Source: Bacillota bacterium
GTDB taxonomy: Bacteria > Bacillota > Clostridia > Lachnospirales > Cellulosilyticaceae
Assembly (NCBI GenBank): GCA_023410675.1
Contig: JAEYPM010000082.1
Span: 1-36,251 of the forward strand
Direction of reading: 5' to 3'
Length of the DNA stretch: 36,251 nucleotides
Part shown: positions 1-8,337 of the stretch, in pieces
Layout of the letters: every line of letters starts with the position of its first letter
How positions within the stretch are numbered: the stretch's first letter is position 1
Program-made: the position numbers and the translations under genes
The notes under the pieces: model-generated
Database searches by the model: none
What the model was told of the DNA's origin: nothing
What the model saw: the letters and a program-made list of their open reading frames with translations, nothing else

Positions 1-2210
1 TGCATAATATCAGAAAGACTCTCTCTAATAATAGGCATATAAGATTCTATTGTATAGTTTGTATCAATGACCAAAACTAAGTCTATTATTTTATTTGTAT
101 TGCCACTAACTATGTCCTCTTGTACCATTTGTGGCATACTTAATTGCCTTGCTGCTGCATACACTTTTGGAGTTATCTGCTGAACATCCAATATCCCCAG
201 GCCTGTATATAGCTTTGTTAAATCCATAATAAAATAAGTGCCTTGCTCTTTTATATTTGCTCTTAAGGTGTTTGACCCCTCATCATATTCCGTTGGCACT
301 GGAACCGGAACATTTCCTTCATCACTGTATGTAAATGTATAGTAATTTTTTAATCCATCAAGCTGTTCATATAGTCCATCATGAACTAAGTCCTCTTCTA
401 GCTTAAAAGAAAGTGTTCCTTCCTTGATTTTACCTTCTGCATACCCTATCTGAATAGCCTTACCTACAATAGCATCATTTCCTAAAAGTGATTTTGAATA
501 AGTGCTTGTTTGCACCATCACTTTATCCTGTGCATTTCCTGATGCAAGTACATCTATGTCCAAGATATATGGATTATCTTCTGTATTAATACCTGCTAAA
601 TTTTCTTCAGCTATACTTTGCTCAAACATGTATTCATTATCTGGAATACCATGTGTTCTTGGATTTAGTGGATCAAGTCCTATCTTAATCTCATCTGCAT
701 CCCCAATGGTGTCTTTGTCTGTATCATACTCAAGTGGGTCTGTTTTATACCTATTGACTTCTTCACCATCTAATAAACCATCTAGGTCTGTGTCCTTACT
801 ATTTGGTTTTGTCTTAAGCTGATATTCTTCAATATTAGTTAAACCATCTTCATCAAAATCTTCATCTGCATCGGATATGCCATTATCATCTGTATCTTGT
901 TTTAATGGATCTGTTCCTATGGCAGTAAACTCATACCCATCAGGTAAGCCATCACTATCTGTATCTTCATTATGTGGGTCTGTTCCCATTCTTATTTCTA
1001 TGCCATCTGGTAAATCGTCGTTATCTGAATCTAATTCATAGTCTATCTCATTAAATACTAAAGGATCTGTATTATATTTCTTTACTTCATCCCCATCATT
1101 AATCCCATCATTATCGGTATCTTCATAATATGGATCTGTATGTGCTTCTTGCTCTTCTAGATTAGTAAGTCCATCTTTATCAAAATCTTCATCCGCATCA
1201 GATATGCCGTTACCATCCGTATCTTGTTTTAATGGATCTGTTTCTAGTTCATAGTACTCATATCCATCTTCTAGTCCATCTTTATCGGTGTCTTTATCTT
1301 TAGGATCAGTTCCTAGTTCCTTTTCAAGTACATCTTCAAGATAATCTTGATCTGTATCTTTATACTCATCTTCGTCCTCAGGTTCTTTATCTTCTCCAAG
1401 GCCTATATGGATTAATTTATAGCCACTTGGTTTACTATATACATTACCCGGTATACCTGAAAAACCAAGTTCTAATGTTTGACCTGGCATAACATTTGCA
1501 TTATAGCCTGCATTTTTTATAACATAATGACTTTCTTCATGACTTTCTATTTGAGCTGTCCAAAACTGCTGTATTCTTCTATCAAAATCGAATTCTAAAG
1601 TCCAGTCTTCAATAGTTTTTTCTGAATTGTTTTTTATAGTAATTTGAGCATTAAAGGCCTGTCCCCAGTCACTAATCACCTTAAAGTCTATAGCATAATC
1701 CTCTTGATTGACCTCTATGCTTGCTATAGGAAACTTATAACTAGTCGGAGCACTGATAATATCATCATAATTAGCCCCAAATCCTATGGTAACTGTCTGA
1801 CCTGGATAAATATCAGCATTCCAGCCTTTATTTTTAATCCTATATGTATGATCTTTATGCTCTATAATATCAGCATTCCATATGTTTGTAATCTCATGAG
1901 CAAAATCAAGTTCTAATAGCCAATTTTCTATTGTCTTGCTTCCTGTATTTGTAAGCTTTATCTCTCCATTAAAAGCTCCTTGCCATTTACTATTTACTAC
2001 AAACTCTGCTTCAAATCCATTACCTTTATAGATAACAGGTTGATTAACTTCTATTCCAGCAGAGGTTGTCGTCTTTGTATTTAGTACATCTACTTTCTGC
2101 ATCGGTGCTTGTTTAGGTAATGTTTCTGTCGCAAAGAGTTGTGCTGGCAATGTTGTTAGAACTATAGTCAGAACTAGAAATAAACTTAGTATGTTTTTTG
2201 TTTTCTTCAA
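1..2210 (-). CDS. Secreted CBM2-like / calcium-repeat / vWA surface protein, C-terminus cut by window edge
   Basis: This frame is open for about 736 codons and runs off the left edge. I chose a TTG start because a run of seven G (2217-2223) sits six bases upstream as the Shine-Dalgarno. Residues 1-27 form a signal peptide (basic KKTK, hydrophobic core, LFA-TET cleavage). Two CBM2-like domains follow at about 66-150 and 174-265, each with the pattern WGxxFNxxxxxxN, a central W and a GxNAxxxPGQTxxxGF ending. About eight thrombospondin-type-3-like calcium repeats (DTDxDGLxDGxE) span about 285-520. After a beta-rich stretch a von Willebrand A-like strand begins near 712 (VLVIDTNYT), whose metal site departs from DxSxS. 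Likely role: cell-surface or cellulose adhesion. It has its own promoter and a terminator separates it from the upstream sugar operon. Domain calls are from motifs only. Confidence 0.85.
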   Translation of the reverse strand, partial: MKKTKNILSLFLVLTIVLTTLPAQLFATETLPKQAPMQKVDVLNTKTTTSAGIEVNQPVIYKGNGFEAEFVVNSKWQGAFNGEIKLTNTGSKTIENWLLELDFAHEITNIWNADIIEHKDHTYRIKNKGWNADIYPGQTVTIGFGANYDDIISAPTSYKFPIASIEVNQEDYAIDFKVISDWGQAFNAQITIKNNSEKTIEDWTLEFDFDRRIQQFWTAQIESHEESHYVIKNAGYNANVMPGQTLELGFSGIPGNVYSKPSGYKLIHIGLGEDKEPEDEDEYKDTDQDYLEDVLEKELGTDPKDKDTDKDGLEDGYEYYELETDPLKQDTDGNGISDADEDFDKDGLTNLEEQEAHTDPYYEDTDNDGINDGDEVKKYNTDPLVFNEIDYELDSDNDDLPDGIEIRMGTDPHNEDTDSDGLPDGYEFTAIGTDPLKQDTDDNGISDADEDFDEDGLTNIEEYQLKTKPNSKDTDLDGLLDGEEVNRYKTDPLEYDTDKDTIGDADEIKIGLDPLNPRTHGIPDNEYMFEQSIAEENLAGINTEDNPYILDIDVLASGNAQDKVMVQTSTYSKSLLGNDAIVGKAIQIGYAEGKIKEGTLSFKLEEDLVHDGLYEQLDGLKNYYTFTYSDEGNVPVPVPTEYDEGSNTLRANIKEQGTYFIMDLTKLYTGLGILDVQQITPKVYAAARQLSMPQMVQEDIVSGNTNKIIDLVLVIDTNYTIESYMPIIRESLSDIM

Positions 2211-2216
2211 AATATT

Positions 2217-2258
2217 CCCCCCCGTTATAATATTTTTACAATTGAAAAATATTATAAC
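2217..2258 (-). promoter_or_regulatory. G7 ribosome site and 14-bp perfect inverted repeat over the surface-protein start region
   Basis: Positions 2224-2237 and 2245-2258 are perfect 14-base inverted repeats around a 7-base loop. They overlap the -10 hexamer and end directly beside a run of seven G (minus strand, 2223-2217) that serves as the ribosome site of the TTG start at 2210. The palindrome could be an operator or a short 5' hairpin; no regulator for it is visible nearby. Confidence 0.6.
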
Positions 2259-2279
2259 ATTTTAAACATCCTGAGACAA
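2251..2279 (-). promoter_or_regulatory. Sigma-A-type promoter for the surface protein
   Basis: On the minus strand TTGTCT (2279-2274) and TATAAT (2256-2251) are separated by exactly 17 bases. Transcription would begin near 2244, about 35 bases before the TTG start. Confidence 0.7.
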
Positions 2280-2384
2280 CACATTTTTTCTATATAAATA
2301 CATTTTTATCACTATTGCCCCTATATTACAGATAAAAGTATATAATGCTACATTTTTCTACAATAAATCCATTCAAATATGAAT

Positions 2385-2441
2385 CCAGTCCCATCATCTT
2401 AGATCTAGGCTTGATTAAGCCCTATAAAGGCATGATACTGG
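2385..2441. other. Structured intergenic element, function unknown
   Basis: CCAGT (2385-2389) pairs with ACTGG (2437-2441) and ATCAT (2393-2397) pairs with ATGAT (2432-2436), leaving a three-base bulge. Inside is a hairpin GGCTT/AAGCC (2408-2412, 2417-2421) with a GATT loop. It lies between the terminator at 2525-2568 and the promoter at 2251-2279, so it is outside the predicted surface-protein transcript. I do not recognise a known riboswitch. The rest of the 2280-2524 gap shows nothing I can name. Confidence 0.3.
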
Positions 2442-2524
2442 TGGTACTACTCCCACTCTAAACATCTGACAATAGCAAAACTTTTACAGGCTCACTGGAA
2501 TTGATAATATTTATGTTAGCAATC

Positions 2525-2568
2525 AAAAAATGGATGCTAGCCTATCACTAAGGCTTTGCATCCATTTT
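2525..2568 (-). terminator. Rho-independent terminator after the hexitol-type operon
   Basis: On the minus strand AAAATGGATGC pairs with GCATCCATTTT, and inside these AGCCT pairs with AGGCT around a TAGTGAT loop. The stem runs into a T tract (plus-strand A run 2525-2530). It lies just after the aldo/keto reductase stop. Confidence 0.85.
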
Positions 2569-2585
2569 GTTGTTCTACTATATAT

Positions 2586-3599
2586 TTATTTTGTAATCGT
2601 ACCGTCTACATCCCATAGTGCAGTCCAGTCTTTTGCACCTTCCCACAAGAATACATGTCCTTTAATTAAACGGCAGTTTCTATCTACAGTTTTAAGTTTT
2701 TCCATTTCTTCTTCTGTAAGTGGATCTTCTACTGCTGATTTTAAGTTGCTTACATATTGATCTTCATAGATAGAGAATGGTATTGGAATTTGCCCACGTT
2801 GTACTGCCCATTTTAGGCATACTACTGCTGGATGAATACCATGATTTTTAGCTATTTCTTGAACAACTGGTTCTTCTATATCTGCAACATCCTCTTCTGT
2901 TTTATCTCTATCTGGACGTGTTGGTGAGCCTATTGGACAGAAGCCTATTGGTTGTATTTCATTTTTTACGCAGAAATCATAAAGCTCTGGTTGTTGGAAA
3001 CATGGGTGAAGTTCCATTTCGTTTGCAACAGGTTTAATTCTGCAGTCTCTTAGAAGAAGCTCAAGTTTTGGTATAGTCATATTAGAAGTTCCTATACTTC
3101 TAACAAGTCCTGCATCAACAAGTCTCTCCATCTGTCTCCAAGTTTTCATAAAGTTTTCATGAATATATGGAACAGCATCTTTGCTTCTTGAATCTACATC
3201 ACATCCAGGTGCATGATAATTTGGAAATGGCCAGTGTACAAAGTAAAGATCAATATAATCGAGTTTTAAGTCCTTTAAAGACTTAGCCACTGAAAGAAGA
3301 ACATCTCCTTCGCCATGCATATCATTCCAAACTTTTGATGTAATAAATAATTCTTCGCGTTTTACCTCGCCGTTTTTGAAGGCGTTAGAAAATACTTCTC
3401 CTATTAAATACTCATTTCCATATACAGAGGCACAGTCAAATAGTCTATACCCTGCTCTAATAGCTCCAGCAACAGCATTAGATACTTGCTCCGCTGTGAA
3501 CCTATCAGAACCAAAGGTTCCCATACCCATAGCAGGTATTTCTTCTCCTGTATAAAGTTTACGTTTAGGTACTAATTTTGGGTCTACATAGCTTGTCAT
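2586..3599 (-). CDS. Aldo/keto reductase
   Basis: This is a 337-residue NAD(P)H-dependent carbonyl reductase of the AKR fold. It begins after the ribosome site AGGAGAG. The family tetrad is visible: Asp in FDCASVY, Tyr in the same motif, Lys in FITSKVW and His in YFVHWP. The SNM and ELHP motifs of the barrel follow. It is the last gene of the set that also holds a PfkB kinase, a GatD-like dehydrogenase and an FGGY kinase, and it is followed by a strong terminator. By context it may interconvert a hexose and its alditol, or reduce an aldehyde formed in the pathway; the substrate cannot be read from the sequence. The E. coli ydj cluster also pairs an AKR with a PfkB kinase, Zn dehydrogenases and a class II aldolase. 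Confidence 0.85.
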   Translation of the reverse strand: MTSYVDPKLVPKRKLYTGEEIPAMGMGTFGSDRFTAEQVSNAVAGAIRAGYRLFDCASVYGNEYLIGEVFSNAFKNGEVKREELFITSKVWNDMHGEGDVLLSVAKSLKDLKLDYIDLYFVHWPFPNYHAPGCDVDSRSKDAVPYIHENFMKTWRQMERLVDAGLVRSIGTSNMTIPKLELLLRDCRIKPVANEMELHPCFQQPELYDFCVKNEIQPIGFCPIGSPTRPDRDKTEEDVADIEEPVVQEIAKNHGIHPAVVCLKWAVQRGQIPIPFSIYEDQYVSNLKSAVEDPLTEEEMEKLKTVDRNCRLIKGHVFLWEGAKDWTALWDVDGTITK

Positions 3600-3612
3600 T
3601 TTTCATCTCTCC

Positions 3613-4542
3613 TTATAGTTTTTTTATGACTACTTGATCGAGTAATCTTTTATAATCATCTATTTCAAAATATCCTGTTTGGCTTGTTAGTGCATTAGCT
3701 GCAGATACAGCTACTGCATTTTTTATTGTATTCTCAATGCCTTCTTCTTTAGATATTCCTGCTGCAAAGCCAGCAAGCATAGAATCGCCACATCCTACAG
3801 TATTTACAGCTTGTATCTTAGGTGGCATGCCGTGATAAACACCTTCATCACATACAACTAGGACACCATCTTTTCCTAAAGATACTGCAACAATAGATAC
3901 ACCTTTTTGCCTGATGAATTCTGCTGCTTTAATAATATCTTCTACAGTATCTATCTTTTCTTTTACAATAGCCTTTAATTCATCTATATTAGGTTTAACT
4001 AAAGTGGGACCATTTTCGATTACAGTCTCTAAAAGAGTACCACTTGTATCTACCAGAATCTTTTTGTTGTTTTCTTTACATAATGTAATTATCTTACTAT
4101 ATATGTCTTGGTTAATACCCTTTGGAATACTTCCTGATACTGTTACTACCTTGCTATCTTTGATGATCGTTGAAAACGTCTCTAAAAATAGCACCTCATA
4201 GCTTTGATCCAAAGAAGGTCCTGGTTCTAAAAACTCAGTGTGCTTCCCAGTAGATAGCTCTTTAATATTAATACAACTTCTTGTCTCGCCTTCTGTTTTT
4301 ACAAATTGATGATGAATACCCATGCTACTTAATGCTTCTAGTATCCATTCTCCTGCATAGCCGCCAATAAATCCTGTTGCAACCACCTTTTCATTTAAAA
4401 GATGCAGAACCTTTGAAACATTAAGGCCTTTACCACCTGGCGTATAAGTGCACTCTTTGACACGCATCACTTCATAGGGGATATATTCATCAACTATATA
4501 AAGCTTATCAATAGCTGTATTTAAAGTTACTGTTGTTATCAT
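3613..4542 (-). CDS. PfkB-family hexose-phosphate kinase (LacC/FruK type)
   Basis: This 309-residue cytosolic kinase belongs to the 1-phosphofructokinase/tagatose-6-phosphate kinase branch. Evidence is the TLNTAIDK start, the PGGKGLNVSK motif near residue 36, and the C-terminal NTVGCGDSMLAGFAAG signature with the catalytic Asp. I chose the ATG at 4542, preceded by AAGGAG, over an ATG at 4563 that overlaps the preceding gene and has no good ribosome site. Next to a GatD-like dehydrogenase (product tagatose-6-P) and a GatY-like aldolase (substrate tagatose-1,6-bisphosphate), the best guess is D-tagatose-6-phosphate kinase. Fructose-1-phosphate kinase is the main alternative. Confidence 0.85.
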   Translation of the reverse strand: MITTVTLNTAIDKLYIVDEYIPYEVMRVKECTYTPGGKGLNVSKVLHLLNEKVVATGFIGGYAGEWILEALSSMGIHHQFVKTEGETRSCINIKELSTGKHTEFLEPGPSLDQSYEVLFLETFSTIIKDSKVVTVSGSIPKGINQDIYSKIITLCKENNKKILVDTSGTLLETVIENGPTLVKPNIDELKAIVKEKIDTVEDIIKAAEFIRQKGVSIVAVSLGKDGVLVVCDEGVYHGMPPKIQAVNTVGCGDSMLAGFAAGISKEEGIENTIKNAVAVSAANALTSQTGYFEIDDYKRLLDQVVIKKL

Positions 4543-4555
4543 ACCTAAGTGCTCC

Positions 4556-5602
4556 TTACTCATTGACTAATAAAATCTTACCTTTTACCTTCTGTGGTTC
4601 TTTATATAAATTAAAGGCTTCCATAGTATCCTTCATAGCAAATTTCTTAAAAATAAGTCCCTCATCAAATCTTAACTGGCCTGTTGCAAAATAATGAGCA
4701 GTAAGCTCCCATTCTTTTCCTGGATATGGTGCACTATAAGACATCCAAGAACCTGTTAATTTAAATTCTTTTCTATTCATATTTTCAAATAACTTTGGTG
4801 TAAAAGTAATTTCCTTAGTTGGAGTACCGATAAAACAAATATTTGCTTTGTTTGAAGCAAGTTCAAAAGACATTTTCATGGTATCTGTCACACCTGCTGT
4901 TTCAAAAATATATTTAAAGCCTTTTCCCTTAGTGAGTTCTTTAGCCTTTTCCATAAAATCTGGGGAAAGTGTATTAACTGTCTCATCCGCTCCAAGTTTT
5001 TTTGCAAGAGCTAATCTTTCATCACTAATATCAAAAACTACAACTTTCTTAGCTCCAAAAATGCGTGCCCATTGTGCAGTAAAAAGGCCTATTGTCCCGC
5101 CACCTAATATAGCCACATATTCTCCACCTTTGTAGTCATTGCACATAATACCATGTATGGCTACTGTTGAAGGTTCAAACATAGCTCCTTGCTCATAAGG
5201 AATACTTTCATCAAATTTGATAGCATTTGCTTCAGGAAGGACAACATATTCTGCAAAGCTTCCTTGCTCTCTTGAACCAATAAAACTATAGTTTTTACAT
5301 AATGCATGATGACCACTTTGACAATCTTCACAGGTATGGCATGGAAGAAGCGGTGCACCAGATACTCTGTCGCCTACCTTTAGTTTCGTTACACCCTCTC
5401 CGACTTCTACAACGTCTCCAGAAAACTCATGGCCAAGTACAATCGGATAATAATGAGCCCCATTACCTAAAACTCTTGGTACATCTGAGCCGCATATACC
5501 GCTCACCTTAACCTTTACTTTGACATGTCCTGGTTTTACATCTGGCGTCTTAAAATCCTCATATCTTATGTCCTCATTATTGAATAACACTGCTGCCTTC
5601 AT
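4556..5602 (-). CDS. gatD: Galactitol-1-phosphate 5-dehydrogenase-like Zn dehydrogenase
   Basis: This is a 348-residue medium-chain zinc dehydrogenase. Catalytic zinc ligands are Cys37 (GICGSD), His58 and Glu59 (LGHEFSG). The structural zinc cysteines Cys88, Cys91, Cys94 and Cys102 are all present. The NAD site GGGTIG is followed by an Asp (VVFDIS), which favours NAD. The segment NGAHYYPIVLGHEFSG matches E. coli GatD closely as I recall it, so oxidation of galactitol-1-P (or a similar hexitol phosphate) to tagatose-6-P is the likely reaction. The start is the ATG after GAGGAGG; five upstream in-frame codons lack a ribosome site. It lies 30 bases after the FGGY kinase and just before the PfkB kinase. 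Other polyol-phosphate dehydrogenases remain possible. Confidence 0.8.
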   Translation of the reverse strand: MKAAVLFNNEDIRYEDFKTPDVKPGHVKVKVKVSGICGSDVPRVLGNGAHYYPIVLGHEFSGDVVEVGEGVTKLKVGDRVSGAPLLPCHTCEDCQSGHHALCKNYSFIGSREQGSFAEYVVLPEANAIKFDESIPYEQGAMFEPSTVAIHGIMCNDYKGGEYVAILGGGTIGLFTAQWARIFGAKKVVVFDISDERLALAKKLGADETVNTLSPDFMEKAKELTKGKGFKYIFETAGVTDTMKMSFELASNKANICFIGTPTKEITFTPKLFENMNRKEFKLTGSWMSYSAPYPGKEWELTAHYFATGQLRFDEGLIFKKFAMKDTMEAFNLYKEPQKVKGKILLVNE

Positions 5603-5632
5603 ATTAGTCCTCCTCATATAATAAATTTATAG

Positions 5633-7144
5633 CTATAGCTTTTTCATAGTATCTTTAAGCTTATCATATAGCTCTAAATAAATATCATAATACTTTTGGT
5701 AGTCCTCATGCTTTTTCATATTGGGTTCATAGCTATACCTAACATGTACTGTTTTATTGACTGCTTCCTCAAAATCGTTATAGATGCCTACACCAACGCC
5801 TGCTAGCATAGCTGCTCCTAGTGTAGTTGCTGTATCTGATGCATAAGTATCAATGTGTTTACCTGTCACATCTGCCTTGATTTGTGTCCATACTTTGCTA
5901 TTTGCAGCACCGCCCATAGCATGAAGTACATTTGTCTTAGCTCCAATCTTTTCTGCTATCTCTAAGTTATGTCTTAGTGAGTAAGCAACGCCTTCAAAAG
6001 TTGAACGAATCATATGTGCCCTTGTCTTAGAATAATCAAGACCAAAATAGACACCTTTTGCTTTTGTATCCCATAGTGGTGATCTTTCTCCTTGCATGTA
6101 TGGCAGGAAAATAAGACCTTCAGAGCCATGGGTTATGCTACCTGCTAGAGTACTCATTTCTTCAAATGAATGTGTGCCCTTTAGCTTTGCTGCAATCCTT
6201 TCTGCTTCTCCAAATTGTTCTTCAAACCATTTAACAGTGCCTCCACCGCCAACAGTGCCTCCTTGTAGAAGCCATTTATCTGGAACCACGTGATAGGATA
6301 AAATCAGTCTTTTATCTGCGTGGTACTGATCCATACAGATGCTCATCCCGCCTGCTTGTCCGCCTTGCTCTTGGGTCTGTCCATTATTTATAACGCCAAC
6401 ACCTAAAGTGCCACAAGCTGCATCTAATCCTCCTGCTACAACAGGTATTCCAACATGAAGACCTGTTTCTCTTGAAGCTTGCATGCTCACTGTCCCAATT
6501 ACCTGATGACATTCATAAATATCTGGCAACATATTCCTATCAATGCCCACTTTCTCACATAGGTTATCATCCCATGTTCCTGTATGCATATTAAAACATT
6601 GATACCCATAGCCTTGAGATTTATCTTGTGTTATCTTACCTGTAAGTTTAAATGCAATATAGCTATTTGATTGCAATATCTTATAAATTTTGCTGTACAT
6701 ATCAGGCTTATGCTTTTTGTACCACAAAATTTTAGGTAGCGAATAAGAAGGTTCAAGAGGATTTCCCGATATAGCAAATAACTCCTCTTCATCTATATTC
6801 GCCTTTATTTCATCACAAATATCTTTTGCTCTTGTATCCATCCAAATAGGGGTATTATCTAGCACTTTCCCATTATAATCTATAGGAATAGCTGACCAAC
6901 TCTGACCATCGATACCAATACCACTAATATCTTTGGGATTAATCTGTGCATGTTCAAGAAGTGTTTTTGTTGTGTTACATACACTCTCCCACCATTCTTC
7001 TGGATTTTGCTCCGCCCATCCTTTATGTGGATAATAGACTTTATAATTACCTGATCCCTGTCTAATGACTTCTCCATTTGTGTTAAACAGAGCTACCTTA
7101 CAAGATGAAGTTCCTATGTCAATTCCAAGTAAGTATTTTTGCAT
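5633..7144 (-). CDS. FGGY-family carbohydrate kinase (xylulokinase-like)
   Basis: This 503-residue kinase opens with LLGIDIGTSSCKVALFN (phosphate-binding loop) and carries the GIDGQSW, DTRA and GGGGTVKWF segments of XylB-like FGGY kinases. The start is the ATG after AAAGGAG; a longer frame to 7240 would run over the operator and has no ribosome site. Family members phosphorylate ketoses, polyols or related sugars with ATP. Beside a hexitol-phosphate dehydrogenase and without any PTS gene in the window, it could supply that enzyme's phosphorylated alditol, or it could act on a ketose such as xylulose. A LacI-type palindrome lies 73 bases upstream, so it is likely under the local repressor. Confidence 0.85.
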   Translation of the reverse strand: MQKYLLGIDIGTSSCKVALFNTNGEVIRQGSGNYKVYYPHKGWAEQNPEEWWESVCNTTKTLLEHAQINPKDISGIGIDGQSWSAIPIDYNGKVLDNTPIWMDTRAKDICDEIKANIDEEELFAISGNPLEPSYSLPKILWYKKHKPDMYSKIYKILQSNSYIAFKLTGKITQDKSQGYGYQCFNMHTGTWDDNLCEKVGIDRNMLPDIYECHQVIGTVSMQASRETGLHVGIPVVAGGLDAACGTLGVGVINNGQTQEQGGQAGGMSICMDQYHADKRLILSYHVVPDKWLLQGGTVGGGGTVKWFEEQFGEAERIAAKLKGTHSFEEMSTLAGSITHGSEGLIFLPYMQGERSPLWDTKAKGVYFGLDYSKTRAHMIRSTFEGVAYSLRHNLEIAEKIGAKTNVLHAMGGAANSKVWTQIKADVTGKHIDTYASDTATTLGAAMLAGVGVGIYNDFEEAVNKTVHVRYSYEPNMKKHEDYQKYYDIYLELYDKLKDTMKKL

Positions 7145-7216
7145 GACGTGCTCCTTTTGCTTTGTATAATTCTTCACTATATTAAAGTAAGAATAAGTAC
7201 TATTTATATTTATTGG

Positions 7217-7228
7217 CGAAACGTTTCG
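7217..7228. promoter_or_regulatory. LacI-type operator upstream of the FGGY kinase
   Basis: CGAAACGTTTCG is a perfect 12-base palindrome with a central CG, typical of LacI-family operators. It lies just downstream of a TTGACA hexamer (minus strand 7240-7235) in the promoter region of the kinase. I could not fix a matching -10 at normal spacing. The same core occurs at 9270-9281 before the aldolase-lacI pair. Confidence 0.7.
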
Positions 7229-7314
7229 TTTTTTTGTCAAAAATTACAGCAATATTTTTTAAAAACGTTCCCTTAATTTTTATCAATATATTAATATTTA
7301 TCTTAATCAGTTTA

Positions 7315-8319
7315 TTAATATTTGTTTTGTACAGAGTCTCCCATGATTAATTCAGTAGAGAGATTAATGGTTGCTACGCCATCTATGTCGGAGCAGCAAA
7401 GCCTTTTCAGCATGATATTTGCCACATGTTCTGCTATCTGTGCAATAGGCTGAGAAACAATGGTAAGCTTTGGCTGAACCACTTTTGAAAGTTGCATATT
7501 GTCAAAGCCAATAATTGATAGCTGCTCTGGGATCTTGATAGCAAGTTCATTAATTGCTATTATTGCTCCCAAAGTCATTTCATAGTTTGTGATAAAAACG
7601 GCTGACATGTCCTTATTTTCATTTAAGAGTTTCTTCAAACATTCATAGCCACTTTCTACTGTATATGCACCATAGGTAATGAGGCTTTCCTTAGGAAGTA
7701 TCCCTCTTTTTACAAAAGCTTGGTTATATCCTAAAAGTCTTTGTTCAGAAGTAAATACATATTTAGGTCCACATATAATTCCTATATTTTTATGTCCATT
7801 TTTCATGAAGTGATCGATAGCATTTTCGGAAGCAGAAACGTTGTCTACGACTACTGCATCTACACTATAACCTTCTACCTTCCTATCAATGAGAACGACA
7901 GGTATGCCTTTTGCAAGTGGCAATTCTAAATACGTTCCATCTCTTGATACAGGCATACTAATGATGCCATCTACCATTTTATTTACTAAGAACTCTGTTG
8001 CTTCATATTCAAGCTTTTCATCAGTTCTACAATCACATACAATAATAGCATATCCTTTTTGCCTTAAAATATCCTCAATGATTGTAATAATATGTGTACA
8101 AAACAAGTTACTTAGCTCAGGAATAATAACCCCGATTGTCTTAGATTTACTTGTTTTCAGTCCTCTGGCAAATTCATTAACTCTAAAATCCAGTTCTTTA
8201 ATTGCCTCTTCAATAGCTATTCTATTTTCTATGCGTACATTTCCACCATTTAGATACTTAGAAATGGTAGCCAGGCCAAGTCCCGTCTTTTTCGCTATAT
8301 CCTTAATTGTAGCTGCCAA
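7315..8319 (-). CDS. LacI-family transcriptional regulator
   Basis: This 334-residue repressor has an N-terminal helix-turn-helix (IKDIAKKTGLGLATISKYL) and a hinge containing VNEFARGLKT. It is followed by a sugar-binding-protein-like effector domain with GVIIPELSN, DGIISMPV and SIIGFDN segments. The start is TTG: the methionine-alanine-threonine opening typical of LacI aligns there, and GGAG lies nine bases upstream. It follows the aldolase by 18 bases and so is probably cotranscribed and autoregulated. The two CGAAACGTTTCG palindromes flanking it, one before the aldolase and one before the FGGY kinase, are its likely targets. The effector is unknown; a hexitol or a phosphorylated intermediate is plausible. 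Confidence 0.9.
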   Translation of the reverse strand: MAATIKDIAKKTGLGLATISKYLNGGNVRIENRIAIEEAIKELDFRVNEFARGLKTSKSKTIGVIIPELSNLFCTHIITIIEDILRQKGYAIIVCDCRTDEKLEYEATEFLVNKMVDGIISMPVSRDGTYLELPLAKGIPVVLIDRKVEGYSVDAVVVDNVSASENAIDHFMKNGHKNIGIICGPKYVFTSEQRLLGYNQAFVKRGILPKESLITYGAYTVESGYECLKKLLNENKDMSAVFITNYEMTLGAIIAINELAIKIPEQLSIIGFDNMQLSKVVQPKLTIVSQPIAQIAEHVANIMLKRLCCSDIDGVATINLSTELIMGDSVQNKY

Positions 8320-8337
8320 TCTCCCTCACTCCACTAT

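Noticed and set aside
2385..2441. Possible cyclic-di-GMP riboswitch for the surface protein
   Set aside because: No match to the core sequences I know, and the element lies upstream of the predicted promoter rather than in the leader.
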